DNA of 38,760 nt from Hoeflea sp. BAL378 (lineage in GTDB: Bacteria > Pseudomonadota > Alphaproteobacteria > Rhizobiales > Rhizobiaceae), in contig NZ_JRJG01000265.1 of assembly GCF_000759435.1 (NCBI RefSeq), positions 1-38,760 of the forward strand. Direction: 5' to 3'. The position numbers were made by a program, and so were the translations under genes. The stretch's first letter is position 1. Each line of letters starts with the position of its first letter. Shown here piece after piece: positions 26,545-35,642 of this stretch. Under the pieces are notes generated by a model that was given only the letters and a program-made list of their open reading frames with translations, made no database searches and was not told the origin of the DNA.

Positions 26545-26865
26545 ATGACCAAGATTACCCTAGTTGCTTTTGACGGGACGCGTTTCGACATCGACGCCGT
26601 GAACGGCTCGACGGTGATGGAAAACGCGATCCGCAATTCCGTTCCCGGCATCGAGGCCGAATGCGGCGGCGCCTGCGCCTGCGCAACCTGCCATGTCTAT
26701 GTCGACGAGCAATGGTCCGACGTGGTGGGTTCGCCCGAGCCGATGGAAGAGGACATGCTCGATTTCGCCTTCGACGTGCGGCCCACCTCGCGGCTGTCCT
26801 GCCAGATCAAGGTTCGCGACGAACTGGACGGCCTGGTTGTGCATGTGCCCGAGCGGCAGGCCTGA
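26545..26865 (+). CDS. [2Fe-2S] ferredoxin (adrenodoxin/FdVI type)
   Basis: A 106-residue electron carrier. Cluster ligands are Cys40, Cys46, Cys49 and Cys86, in the patterns [12 protein letters not shown] and RLSCQI; Cys44 is an extra non-ligand. The layout and length equal those of Rhodobacter ferredoxin VI and of ISC- or P450-linked ferredoxins. In-frame starts at 26524 and 26530 exist, but the ATG at 26545 follows AGAGG and matches the family. It is 28 bases upstream of a ferredoxin-NADP reductase, its likely redox partner. Confidence 0.93.
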   Translation: MTKITLVAFDGTRFDIDAVNGSTVMENAIRNSVPGIEAECGGACACATCHVYVDEQWSDVVGSPEPMEEDMLDFAFDVRPTSRLSCQIKVRDELDGLVVHVPERQA

Positions 26866-26893
26866 TTTTCCTCTATTTGACCGGATAGTATAG

Positions 26894-27919
<1,026 letters not shown>

Positions 27920-27952
27920 AGCTTAGGGGCCAGGGTACCCTGCCGTTGCCCC

Positions 27953-27990
27953 AAAAAAAGGCCCCGCAAGTCCGCAAGGACTGCGAGGCC
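27953..27990 (-). terminator. Rho-independent terminator reading leftwards
   Basis: Arms at 27960-27973 and 27978-27990 form a long GC stem around a 4-base loop, followed on the minus strand by seven T's (27953-27959 are A's on the plus strand). The T-run is on the wrong side for the reductase gene, so it serves a minus-strand transcript. Confidence 0.9.
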
Positions 27991-28065
27991 AATGGGCGCA
28001 ACAGGTATCAAACTCGATGAGGGAGGACCATCAAGCGGCTTCCATGCGCCGGGAACCCGAATCAT
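27953..28065 (-). ncRNA. candidate small RNA with anti-Shine-Dalgarno loop
   Basis: A minus-strand stretch of about 110 bases between an A/T-rich start (TATATTTATACAAAT, 28063-28077) and the strong terminator at 27953-27990. In it, bases 28029-28035 and 28013-28019 form a 7-bp stem (CUUGAUG with CAUCGAG) whose 9-base loop reads GUCCUCCCU, exposing UCCUCCC. This design resembles the alpha-r14 (NfeR1) family of rhizobial trans-acting RNAs, which block ribosome-binding sites. I cannot prove homology by eye. The 5' end is an estimate. Confidence 0.5.
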
Positions 28066-28177
28066 TTGTATAAATATATCCCTTGAGACGTAGCGTACCT
28101 AATGTAGAGCCCGCGAATATTGCGAGGAATGCCCGGTGGAAACTTGGGGTGCCGCCGGTTTGACTGTGTGACCTCAT
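28031..28177 (-). CDS. possible 48-residue small protein overlapping the small RNA candidate
   Basis: A minus-strand frame starting ATGAGGTCACACAG (28177) and ending TGA at 28031. GGAGG lies about 13 bases before the ATG, farther than usual. The product is basic (RSHSQTGG, then LRLKGYIYTNDSGSRRMEAA), with no recognised domain. It ends inside the stem of the small RNA candidate. It may be a chance frame, or the leader of the same transcript. Confidence 0.2.
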   Translation of the reverse strand: MRSHSQTGGTPSFHRAFLAIFAGSTLGTLRLKGYIYTNDSGSRRMEAA

Positions 28178-28278
28178 CAATACAGTAAAGCCTCCGCCTG
28201 TTTCTTCCCTCCGGCCGATCTCGCTTCCCGCGGCAGACCTTAACCCGGCCGGGCGGTTCCCGGCGAGGAACGCCCGGA

Positions 28279-28695
28279 TCAGCCGCTGTCCCGCTGGCGG
28301 GACGCGCCCTCGACCCAATCCCGGTCGATCGACCCTTCCTGCGCCTTGTGGAAATACTGGCTTGCCACCAGCCATCCCTTGACCGGCCGCAATGGCGGAA
28401 TGCAGGTCAGCAGCATCAGCGGGACCGTCGTCAGGAAATGCACCCACCAGGCCGGCTCGTGGACGACCTGGAGCCAGAGCGCGAAGATCGTGCTCGGAAT
28501 GCAGCCGAACATCATGATGAAGAAGGCCGGGCCGTCGGCCGGGTCGGCGAAGGCGTAGTCGAGGCCGCACACCTCGCAGCTCGGCCGCATCTTGATGAAC
28601 CCCTGGAACAGATGACCCTGGCCGCAGCGCGGGCAGCGGCCGCGCACGCCGGTCCGGATGGGCTCGAGCGGCGGCCATTGCTGTTCGATCGACAT
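28279..28695 (-). CDS. DUF983 family membrane protein
   Basis: A 138-residue protein with two N-terminal CxxC pairs (Cys21/24 and Cys40/43), probably a zinc ribbon, and two membrane segments (about 58-80 and 87-110). DUF983 proteins occur widely in alphaproteobacteria, some near cytochrome oxidase genes, but have no settled function. The frame is open upstream, but ATG 28695 has an excellent AAGGA site. It has its own promoter candidate, overlapped by a repeat that also occurs before the MocR-type gene. Confidence 0.85.
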   Translation of the reverse strand: MSIEQQWPPLEPIRTGVRGRCPRCGQGHLFQGFIKMRPSCEVCGLDYAFADPADGPAFFIMMFGCIPSTIFALWLQVVHEPAWWVHFLTTVPLMLLTCIPPLRPVKGWLVASQYFHKAQEGSIDRDWVEGASRQRDSG

Positions 28696-28791
28696 TGCGC
28701 ATCCTTTCAGGCGGGCAGGGCTCCTGTGCGCCCGCACGGCATTTGGTCCGAGGGGTCCGAACGAGTCCGGCCCCGGCAATCAATATATATT

Positions 28792-28822
28792 TGTATGTAG
28801 AATGTATGCAAGGAAAGTCAAG
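28792..28822 (-). promoter_or_regulatory. promoter and MocR operator candidate before DUF983
   Basis: On the minus strand CTTGAC (28817-28822) is followed after 17 bases by TACATA (28794-28799). Overlapping the -10 is the direct repeat TGTATG-N5-TGTATG (28792-28808, plus strand). An 11-base period puts both halves on one face of the DNA, as for known MocR-type operators such as those of GabR and PdxR. Confidence 0.55.
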
Positions 28823-28855
28823 ACTTGCATGGATGTCCGGCAAGGGATTTTCCGG

Positions 28856-30253
28856 TCAGACGACCATTGCGGCGGCTGCGGGGGACTGGCCGAGAAGGTC
28901 GGCGACGATCCGCAGGCTCCTGGCGAGATCGTCCCGCGTCGTCGGCGCGCCCAGCCCGAGCCGGACGGCCTCCGGCGGTGACGCGAGCGCGAAGGCCTCG
29001 CTGCCGACAACGCCGATGCCTTCCGAGCGCAGGCGCGCGGAGAACTCCGCGCGGGTCCACGGCGCGGGCAGGCTTAGCCATGCATGGAACCCCTCCGGAT
29101 CGGCCGTGACGCACTCTTGCGGAAGCAGTTCTGCGGCGATGCGCTGGCGCGCCGCCGTTTCCTGCCGGATCGCCGCAACCACGGCCGCGGCGGTTCCGTC
29201 TTCGATCCATCGCGAGGCAATGGCTGCGGTCAGGGGCGAGGCCATGGTCGCCGTGGCGCGGATGGCGCTGCTCGCCCTTGCCGCCGCGCGCCCGTCGGGA
29301 ACGACGAGATAGGCAATGCGCAAGGCCGGCGCCACGCATTTGGCGAGGCCGGCAATGTGATGGACGAGGTCGGGGGCGATGGCCGCCAGCGGCGGCACAG
29401 GTGCGACCGGCAGCGCGCCATAGGCGTCGTCCTCGATGATCGGAACCTGGTATCGCCGGGCGATGTCTGCGATCTCGTGACGCCTGGCCAGCGACAGGGT
29501 CGCGGTCGTCGGGTTCTGGATCGTCGGATTGCAGTAGAGCGCCCTGGGCTTTGATTCCGCGCAGATCTGCTCGAACGACGCCGGGATCATGCCGTCCTCG
29601 TCGATCGCGACCGCGGCAAGGTTGATGTGGAGATGGGCGGCGACGGCGCGGATTCCCGGATAGGTGAGCGCCTCGACGCACACCGTGTCGCCCGGAGAGG
29701 TAAGGACGCCCAGCACGGCGAGCAGTGCGCCTTGCGCGCCCGGGCAGACCAGAACGCGTTCGGGGGAGACGTCCCCGAGCCGGGGAAAGAGCCACGCCGC
29801 GCCCGCCTGCCGGTCCCGTCCGGCGCCGCCGGCCTCCTGGTAGCGCATCAGCAGGTCGATGCCGCCGTCCGCCTCAAGGCTGCCGATTCCGTCCCACATG
29901 CGCGCCGCCAGGCCGGGATCGTCAAACCGCGGCGGCAGGTTCATGCTCATGTCGATCAAGCCGCTTGCGACTGTCTGGCGCGCGCCGGCGGACCGGGCCC
30001 GGACATAGGTTCCCTGGCCGACCCTGCCTTCGACGAGGCCGCGCCTGCCTGCTTCCGCATAGGCGCGGCTGACGGTGGTGAAATCGATCTTCAAGGCATC
30101 CGCCAGCGCGCGTTGCGGCGGAAGCCGAACCCCCGCGGCGAGTTTTCCCGAGTGAATATCGGCCGCCAGCGCGTCGGCGATGGCGAGATAGACCGGCCCG
30201 TCGGCCTTGCGGATCGCCGGGCGCCAGAATGTCCGCGTTTCATCATTGCCCAT
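28856..30253 (-). CDS. MocR/PdxR-type transcription regulator (GntR plus aminotransferase domain)
   Basis: A 465-residue chimera. Residues about 15-85 form a GntR winged helix (GVRLPPQRALADALKIDFTTVSRAYAE); the rest is a fold-type I aminotransferase domain that binds pyridoxal phosphate, with the Schiff-base Lys in HIAGLAKCVAPALRIAY and an EDDAYG motif. Such regulators sense an amine, amino acid or the vitamin B6 pool. No pdx, gab or taurine genes lie nearby. Its own control region and that of DUF983 share a direct repeat, which suggests both autoregulation and control of that neighbour. ATG 30253 is the clear start. Confidence 0.9.
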   Translation of the reverse strand: MGNDETRTFWRPAIRKADGPVYLAIADALAADIHSGKLAAGVRLPPQRALADALKIDFTTVSRAYAEAGRRGLVEGRVGQGTYVRARSAGARQTVASGLIDMSMNLPPRFDDPGLAARMWDGIGSLEADGGIDLLMRYQEAGGAGRDRQAGAAWLFPRLGDVSPERVLVCPGAQGALLAVLGVLTSPGDTVCVEALTYPGIRAVAAHLHINLAAVAIDEDGMIPASFEQICAESKPRALYCNPTIQNPTTATLSLARRHEIADIARRYQVPIIEDDAYGALPVAPVPPLAAIAPDLVHHIAGLAKCVAPALRIAYLVVPDGRAAARASSAIRATATMASPLTAAIASRWIEDGTAAAVVAAIRQETAARQRIAAELLPQECVTADPEGFHAWLSLPAPWTRAEFSARLRSEGIGVVGSEAFALASPPEAVRLGLGAPTTRDDLARSLRIVADLLGQSPAAAAMVV

Positions 30254-30275
30254 CGCGCGCCCTCGAAGCTGGAAT

Positions 30276-30292
30276 TATATGGATATTGTATG
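30276..30292 (-). promoter_or_regulatory. MocR operator candidate before its own gene
   Basis: The direct repeat TATATG-N5-TGTATG lies 23 bases before the start of the MocR-type gene and matches the one at 28792-28808 in sequence and spacing. A CTTGCC on the minus strand about 18 bases upstream of TACAAT could be the overlapping promoter. Confidence 0.5.
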
Positions 30293-30407
30293 TATCTTCC
30301 GCTAAAATGGCAAGGCCGGATATGCCGATCGCAGATCAGTTTCTGGCGCATGGGCCTGCCGTCCCGGGCGCCGGTCCGACGCGCCACGGCGACGGGCGAT
30401 GGAGGCG

Positions 30408-31022
30408 TCAGCCGCCCTCCTGGCGCTCCGCGGCCTTGAAGCGGAGCATGCGCGTCATCCGCCGCTCGTAGCTCGCCGCCTCGACGCGGTCGAAGCGGTC
30501 CTGGTCGGCGGCGTGCCTGTCGACGATCTTCTTGGTGGTGGCGTCGACGCGCGCCTGCATCCGCGCGCAATCCGCCTCGGGCCGCAGGGCTTCGAGCGCC
30601 GTTTCCAGCCGGCGGGCATATTGCCGGGCGATTTCGGCGTGGCGTTCCTCGTGGCGCTTGATGTCGGCCGACATCGTGTCCCAGATCAACGCCATCTCGC
30701 GGCTGGCGTGCTTGCGGTCCTTCCAGCGCGGCAGGGTGAGGTGGGTCTCGAGCTTGACCTTGGCGTCGGTGACCCGGCAGCGGCCGTCGCTGTTTTCATA
30801 ATCCACGGATCCGCCGAGCTTGATCCTCGTGGCCCCGGCATGGCGGGTGCCTGTTCCCGACAGCAGCGGGCCGAGCCGGGAGAATTCCCGCTCTAGATCC
30901 GCGGCGGTGCGTCCGCTCACGGAAAAATAGGAATAGCTCTTGCTGATGAGCGGGTCGGCCGCGCCGGTCTGCGCGGCCAGGCACAGCATCAGCGCCGTGA
31001 CGGCGAGGCGTAGTGGGCGCAT
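30408..31022 (-). CDS. DUF922 family exported protein with HExxH motif
   Basis: A 204-residue protein with a signal peptide (MRPLRLAVTALMLCLAAQTGAA) and the motif HEERH at 124-128, the zinc-binding pattern of metallopeptidases. DUF922 proteins are thought to be secreted zinc proteases, but no activity is established. The frame extends upstream to 31064, but ATG 31022 has GGAG at seven bases and begins the signal peptide. It is divergent from folP, sharing a gap of about 105 bases. Confidence 0.82.
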   Translation of the reverse strand: MRPLRLAVTALMLCLAAQTGAADPLISKSYSYFSVSGRTAADLEREFSRLGPLLSGTGTRHAGATRIKLGGSVDYENSDGRCRVTDAKVKLETHLTLPRWKDRKHASREMALIWDTMSADIKRHEERHAEIARQYARRLETALEALRPEADCARMQARVDATTKKIVDRHAADQDRFDRVEAASYERRMTRMLRFKAAERQEGG

Positions 31023-31127
31023 GGACGACTCCGGCTGCATACGAACCGCTGGAACTTGCGCCATGGAGCCTGCTCATGCAACACAAAGCCGCAGCCTTAT
31101 TGCCACAGCCATCCGGAAAACAGCGCC

Positions 31128-32006
31128 ATGCGATCCCCTCCCGACCATGTCTTCGAGCCCAGGACATTCCGGCTCGGCCGCGACGCACATATGGAACTCG
31201 GGCCCAGATCGAAGGTGATGGGCATCGTCAACGTGACGCCGGATTCGTTTTCCGACGGCGGCCTGGCGGCCACGACCGATGTGGCGGTGGCGGCGGCGCT
31301 GAAGATGAGCGGGGAAGGGGCCGACATCGTCGATATCGGTGGCGAATCGACCCGTCCCGGCGCCGAGCCGGTCGACGCGCGCGAGGAACAGCGGCGGATC
31401 CTGCCGGTGATCGAGGCGCTCTCGGCCCACCCCGGGCTGCTGATCTCGGTGGACACCTGGCGCGCCGAGACCGCGCGGTTGGCGCTTGCCGCCGGCGCGC
31501 ATCTGATCAACGACGTCTGGGGGCTGCAGCGCGAGCCGGAGATCGCGAAGGTAGCGGCCGATTCCGGCGCCGCGGTCGCCATCATGCATACCGGCCGCGA
31601 GCGGGAGCGTCTGCCCGACGTCATCGAGGACCAGGTCTTCTGGTTCAGGACCTCGCTCGCCATCGCCCGCGCGGCCGGCGTCAGTGACGACCGGATCTTG
31701 CTCGACCCGGGCTTCGGCTTCGCCAAGGACGCGGGAGACAATCTCGCGCTGATGGCGCGGTTCACCGAACTGCATGCGCTCGGCCTGCCGCTGCTCGCGG
31801 GAACCTCGCGCAAGCGCTTCATCGGCGGGCTCACGGGGCGCGAGGCGCCCGACCGCGATGTCGGCACCACGGCCACCAGCGTGGTGCTCAGGCTGGCCGG
31901 CGCGGCGATGTTCCGGGTGCACAATGTGGCTTTCAACATCGACGGGCTTGCGGTTGCCGACGCGATGGTTCAAAGCAGCCGCGAAAAGGAGCCCGGCCAT
32001 GGCTGA
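31128..32006 (+). CDS. folP: dihydropteroate synthase
   Basis: Joins p-aminobenzoate to the pterin diphosphate in folate synthesis; the target of sulfonamides. The 292-residue TIM barrel shows VMGIVNVTPDSFSDGG, DIGGESTRPGAEPV, LLDPGFGFAKDAGDN and AGTSRKRFIG, all signature regions for pterin and pyrophosphate binding. The frame is open from 31056, but ATG 31128 begins the family-like N-terminus; its ribosome site is weak. The stop overlaps the folB start by eight bases. Confidence 0.97.
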   Translation: MRSPPDHVFEPRTFRLGRDAHMELGPRSKVMGIVNVTPDSFSDGGLAATTDVAVAAALKMSGEGADIVDIGGESTRPGAEPVDAREEQRRILPVIEALSAHPGLLISVDTWRAETARLALAAGAHLINDVWGLQREPEIAKVAADSGAAVAIMHTGRERERLPDVIEDQVFWFRTSLAIARAAGVSDDRILLDPGFGFAKDAGDNLALMARFTELHALGLPLLAGTSRKRFIGGLTGREAPDRDVGTTATSVVLRLAGAAMFRVHNVAFNIDGLAVADAMVQSSREKEPGHG

Positions 32007-32367
32007 CAGCTACATCATCCGCCTTGCCAACTGCGCCTTCTTCGCCCGGCACGGCGTCCATGACGAGGAGGAATTCTTAGGCCAGCGCTTCTTCGTCGAC
32101 GCCGAACTGGAGGTCGATCCGGGCGAGGCGCTCGAGACCGACGACATCGAGGGCACGGTCCATTACGGCGTCGCCTTCAAGGTGATGGAGGAGATCGTCA
32201 CCGGCAAGCGGCGCTACCTGATCGAGGCGCTGGCGATGGACATCGCCAAGGCGCTGGTGGCCGAATTCACCCAGATCCGGATGGCGCGGATCACCGTGCG
32301 CAAGCCGAGCGCCGCGGTGCCGGGCATTCTCGACCATGTCGAAGTGACGGTCGAGCACCGTGCCTGA
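31999..32367 (+). CDS. folB: dihydroneopterin aldolase
   Basis: Splits 7,8-dihydroneopterin to 6-hydroxymethyl-dihydropterin and glycolaldehyde. The 122-residue product (family length about 120) starts MADSYIIRLANCAFFARHGVHDEE and has VHYGVAFKVMEEIV and ITVRKPSAAVPG, the pterin-site and catalytic Lys regions. AAAGGA precedes the ATG at eight bases. It overlaps folP by eight bases and folK by eight bases, so the three are translated as one unit, in the order of use reversed for the first two enzymes. Confidence 0.96.
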   Translation: MADSYIIRLANCAFFARHGVHDEEEFLGQRFFVDAELEVDPGEALETDDIEGTVHYGVAFKVMEEIVTGKRRYLIEALAMDIAKALVAEFTQIRMARITVRKPSAAVPGILDHVEVTVEHRA

Positions 32368-32881
32368 AGCCCGACCCGTCATCGCCGCCATCGGGCTCGG
32401 CGGCAATATCGGCAATCCTCGCCGCACCATGGCGCGGGCGCTGAAGCTGCTCGACGCCCATGAGGAGATCCGGCTGCGCACCGTCTCCCGGCTCTACCGG
32501 ACGCCGCCCTGGGGCAAGACCGACCAGGACTGGTTCCTCAACGCCTGCGCGCTGGTGGAGACCAGGCTCGATCCGCATGAACTGCTGAAGGTCTGCCTCG
32601 ACATCGAAAAGCAGCTCGACCGGGTCCGCACCGACCGCTGGGGACCGCGCACCATCGACCTCGACGTGCTGCTGCACGGCGATTTCCTTTCCGACCACGC
32701 CGACCTCACCGTGCCGCACCCGCGCATGACCGAGCGCGCCTTCGTGATGGTGCCGCTGGCCGACATCGCGCCCCGCGCGGTGGTCAATCTGCAAAGCGTG
32801 GCCGACTGGTCGAGCGAAGTGGATTCCGAAGGCATCGAGGCGCTGAGCGCCGACGGCGAGTGGTGGCGGGATGAGGCCTAG
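32360..32881 (+). CDS. folK: 6-hydroxymethyl-7,8-dihydropterin pyrophosphokinase
   Basis: Transfers diphosphate from ATP to the pterin, making the substrate for FolP. The 173-residue protein has the start AAIGLGGNIGNPRRTM, the substrate loop YRTPPWGKTDQDWFLNA, and the signature DRWGPRTIDLDVLL with the magnesium-binding Asp pair. It starts with GTG inside the end of folB. It closes the folate operon and is convergent with the ureohydrolase gene 27 bases further on. Confidence 0.96.
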   Translation: MPEARPVIAAIGLGGNIGNPRRTMARALKLLDAHEEIRLRTVSRLYRTPPWGKTDQDWFLNACALVETRLDPHELLKVCLDIEKQLDRVRTDRWGPRTIDLDVLLHGDFLSDHADLTVPHPRMTERAFVMVPLADIAPRAVVNLQSVADWSSEVDSEGIEALSADGEWWRDEA

Positions 32882-32908
32882 CGCGGGTGGAGGCCCCGGC
32901 GGCCGTGC

Positions 32909-33820
32909 TCAGGCCTGCCGGACGATCCGGCCGATGACATTGACCAGGATGCGCGAGGCGGTGAGCGCCGAGAGGCCGGCGATGTCCGAGGACGGGCGGA
33001 GTTCGACCAGATCGAAGCCGGCGATGCGGCCGCGCCTTGCTACGGCCTCGATCAATTCGATGACCTGCGTGTAGCTCAATCCTCCGGGGGTGCGGGCCGT
33101 GACCCCGGGCATGACGGCGGGATCGAGACCGTCGCAGTCGAGCGTGATGACGATTTTCGCGCCTTCGGGAATGGCGTCGACCGCGGCGGCGAAGCCATGG
33201 GCATGCACCTGCCTTGCGGTGACGATGGTGGCGCCGTAGCGCCGGGCGGCGTCCACTTCCGCGGCCCGGGCGCTGCCGACGGCGCGCATGCCGACCTGCA
33301 CGAGGCCCGCCACATGGCCCATCTCGCTCGCGCGCCGCATCGGGCTCGAATAGCCGTGGCGCTCGCCGCGGACGTCGTCGCGCCAGTCGATATGGGCGTC
33401 GATCTGGACGATCCAGACCGGCCCGGCGTCGGCGAAACCTGCGAGAAAGGGGATGGGCGTGGAATCGTCGCCGCCGATCATCACCGGGACGGCGCCGGAG
33501 GCGAGGATCTCGCGCGTGCGGGCCTCGATCAGCGCGCGGTTGGCGGCACTGTCGCCCGGGCGCGTCGGCAGGTCGCCGGTGTCGACGCAGCAGGCCGGCT
33601 GGCCGTCGAACAGCGGGCCGTCGAGATCGAAGTCCCAGTTGTCGACAAGAGCGGCGTCTTCCTGGCTTGCAGCGCGGATGCTGGCGGCCGCCGCAGCGCA
33701 ACCGCTCGGGTCCTCGTCGGGATAGACGGTCCCATGGGGCGCGCCGAAAAGGACGATGCGGGGGCGGGCTTCGCCGGCAAGCGCGCCGCTGAGCCCGAGA
33801 AAACCGGGATGTTGGGTCAT
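32909..33820 (-). CDS. arginase/agmatinase family protein (ureohydrolase), GGDDS variant
   Basis: A 303-residue member of the family that removes urea from guanidino compounds with two manganese ions. Metal motifs are GGDDS (116-120), DAHID (141-145) and DCDGLDP (228-234). In classical enzymes the first is GGDHS; here the His ligand is Asp119. The substrate could be agmatine, guanidinobutyrate or another guanidine, or the activity could differ. No arginine or polyamine genes lie nearby. ATG 33820 is used, with AGGGG upstream at a somewhat long distance. Confidence 0.85.
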   Translation of the reverse strand: MTQHPGFLGLSGALAGEARPRIVLFGAPHGTVYPDEDPSGCAAAAASIRAASQEDAALVDNWDFDLDGPLFDGQPACCVDTGDLPTRPGDSAANRALIEARTREILASGAVPVMIGGDDSTPIPFLAGFADAGPVWIVQIDAHIDWRDDVRGERHGYSSPMRRASEMGHVAGLVQVGMRAVGSARAAEVDAARRYGATIVTARQVHAHGFAAAVDAIPEGAKIVITLDCDGLDPAVMPGVTARTPGGLSYTQVIELIEAVARRGRIAGFDLVELRPSSDIAGLSALTASRILVNVIGRIVRQA

Positions 33821-33889
33821 GGCCGGGTGTCCCCTGGGGGAGGGCCGGAGCGCGCGGATCCGTGAACGGGCCGGGCGGTCAGGCTGATA

Positions 33890-34429
33890 TCAGCGAATGG
33901 CGCCGGTGGCGATCTTTTGGGCGCCGCGCTTGAGGGTCATGCCGATGACCGGCACCATTTCCTCGCCGACCTTGACCGAAATCGTTACGTTCATCGTCTC
34001 CGAATCATTGAGGCGGGCGATCATCGCGCCGTTCAGCGTCTTGCGGTTGATGCCCATCACGGCGCGGTCGCCCGAAACCTTGCCCGAGACGATGTCGAGG
34101 CCTTCGCCGGCCGAGCCGTCGAGGAACTTGCCGGTGTAGGTCTTGCCCTTGCGGGTAATCGTCGCCGACATTTTCTGGTTGAAGACGCCGACGCGGCAGG
34201 TGCCGTCGAGCGTGATGCCGACGGCCTTGCCGTCGTGCTCGCCGCCGGTCAGGTTGCAGACGAACTTCGTGCCCTTGTATTTTCCCGCGACGATCTCGCC
34301 CGGACCCTTCCAGGCGCCGGCCACCGATTCGAAGAAGATCAGGTCGGTGTCGCGCGACAGCGCCGGCTGGGCCGAGAGCAGTGCGGATGCCGCGAGACTG
34401 AGGGTAAGGATGCGGAACGTCGAGAACAT
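33890..34429 (-). CDS. exported protein of unknown function
   Basis: A 179-residue protein with a signal peptide (MFSTFRILTLSLAASALLSAQPALS). The mature part is rich in Gly and Lys and looks beta-stranded (AWKGPGEIVAGKYKGTKFVCNLTGG, here split around residue 50). It has two cysteines that could pair. I do not recognise a named family. ATG 34429 is preferred over the GTG at 34435 because an AGGT lies at eight bases. A TTAACCAT sequence lies about 50 bases upstream. Confidence 0.65.
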   Translation of the reverse strand: MFSTFRILTLSLAASALLSAQPALSRDTDLIFFESVAGAWKGPGEIVAGKYKGTKFVCNLTGGEHDGKAVGITLDGTCRVGVFNQKMSATITRKGKTYTGKFLDGSAGEGLDIVSGKVSGDRAVMGINRKTLNGAMIARLNDSETMNVTISVKVGEEMVPVIGMTLKRGAQKIATGAIR

Positions 34430-34475
34430 GGTCACACCTGTCGCGGCTGAAAACGAAGTCCAAAATTGACCCAGA

Positions 34476-34483
34476 ATGGTTAA
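34476..34483 (-). promoter_or_regulatory. TTAACCAT, CtrA half-site-like sequence
   Basis: Same octamer as at 25895-25902, here upstream of the exported protein gene on the minus strand. One half-site alone is weak evidence. Confidence 0.25.
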
Positions 34484-34526
34484 CGGACCGTAATCACCGC
34501 CGACTTATGCACAATTTCCGGCGAGC

Positions 34527-35642
34527 TCATAGTCCGTCGCCGGTTTTTTCTTTGGCGGCCTCGCGGCCGGCGAAACTCGCCAGATCGGTCATGAAACCGC
34601 CGATGCCGGGGCGCTTGAGCGCGACGAAGGGCATCGGCCGGCACAGGTCCATGGCGGAGATGCCGATCCGCGCCGTCATCAGCCCGTTGATGACACCTTC
34701 GCCGAGGCGGGCGGAGAGGCGGGCGGCGAGGCCGTGGCCGACCACCTGCTGGATCAGGCTGTCGCCCGCCGCGATCGTGCCGGTGACGGCCAGATGGGCG
34801 ATGACATCGCGGAACAGGCGGATCATGCCAATGGTCCCGGGGCGGCCGCCATAGAGCTCGGCCATCGCCCGGATCAGCCGCACCGCCTCGAAGACGACAT
34901 AGGCGAGATCGACGAAGGCGCGCGGGCTGACGGCGGTCACCACCGAGACACGGCGGGCGGAGTTGATGATCAACTGCCGGGCCTGCCGGTCGAGCGGCGT
35001 CATCAGCTCGCGCTCGGCGAAGGCGAGATAATGCGGCCCGTCGATGATTTCCTCGTCGAGCGTCTTGAGGCTCTTGCGGCCCTTCGCGGTCAGCGGATTG
35101 GCGGCGACCAGGCCCACGACCTTCGCGGCCAGCGCGCGGGCTTCCTTGGCGGTCGCGGTCCTGCCGAGGGCAGCGATCTCGGCGTTGAGCTCGGCCACGC
35201 GCGCGAGCCGGCGCATGCCGCGGATTTCCCTGACGATGAGAACCAGCAGCGCCAGCGCCGCGATCGCGGCGGCGGACAGAGCCACCCAGCCGAGCCAGGG
35301 CAGTCGGTCGAACAGGTCCTGGATCAGGCGATCGGTCCAGATCCCCACCGCCAGCGCCAGCAGGAAGCCCAGGCTGGCGCTCAGGATCTTGCCGGCGGTG
35401 AGGCGGTGCGGCCGGGGCTTGGCCGGCGGCGGCGTCAGCGCGTCGATCGCGGCGGGGGGAAGGAACGGATCGTCCTCCGCCATCGTTACCGCCGCGGTGA
35501 CGGGCATGGCCGCGGGTTTGCGCGCGGGCTCCGCCGCGGGGTGCTGCTTGGCGCGCTTGCCCTCGGCCTGTCCGGGCTCGGGGTCGTTCACGGAAAATGC
35601 GCGCGGCTTGCGGGCCGGGGATGTGTCGTCACGGTCGGTCAT
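34527..35642 (-). CDS. ycjF: YcjF-family (DUF697/TIGR01620) membrane protein
   Basis: A 371-residue inner-membrane protein of the YcjF/DUF697 family. Residues 1-80 are charged and Pro-rich; two membrane segments follow at about 82-106 and 117-140; the rest is helical, with an amphipathic GTIAAGDSLIQQVVGHGLAARLSARLGEG region typical of DUF697. Its role is unclear; it is nearly always paired with the GTPase-like YcjX. Start and the ycjX stop overlap by four bases (ATGA). Confidence 0.92.
   Translation of the reverse strand: MTDRDDTSPARKPRAFSVNDPEPGQAEGKRAKQHPAAEPARKPAAMPVTAAVTMAEDDPFLPPAAIDALTPPPAKPRPHRLTAGKILSASLGFLLALAVGIWTDRLIQDLFDRLPWLGWVALSAAAIAALALLVLIVREIRGMRRLARVAELNAEIAALGRTATAKEARALAAKVVGLVAANPLTAKGRKSLKTLDEEIIDGPHYLAFAERELMTPLDRQARQLIINSARRVSVVTAVSPRAFVDLAYVVFEAVRLIRAMAELYGGRPGTIGMIRLFRDVIAHLAVTGTIAAGDSLIQQVVGHGLAARLSARLGEGVINGLMTARIGISAMDLCRPMPFVALKRPGIGGFMTDLASFAGREAAKEKTGDGL

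Noticed and set aside
27923-27952. Terminator for the ferredoxin reductase gene around the palindrome CAGGGTACCCTG
   Set aside because: There is a palindrome and a GGGGC/GCCCC pair, but no T-run follows on the plus strand, so it is too weak to call.
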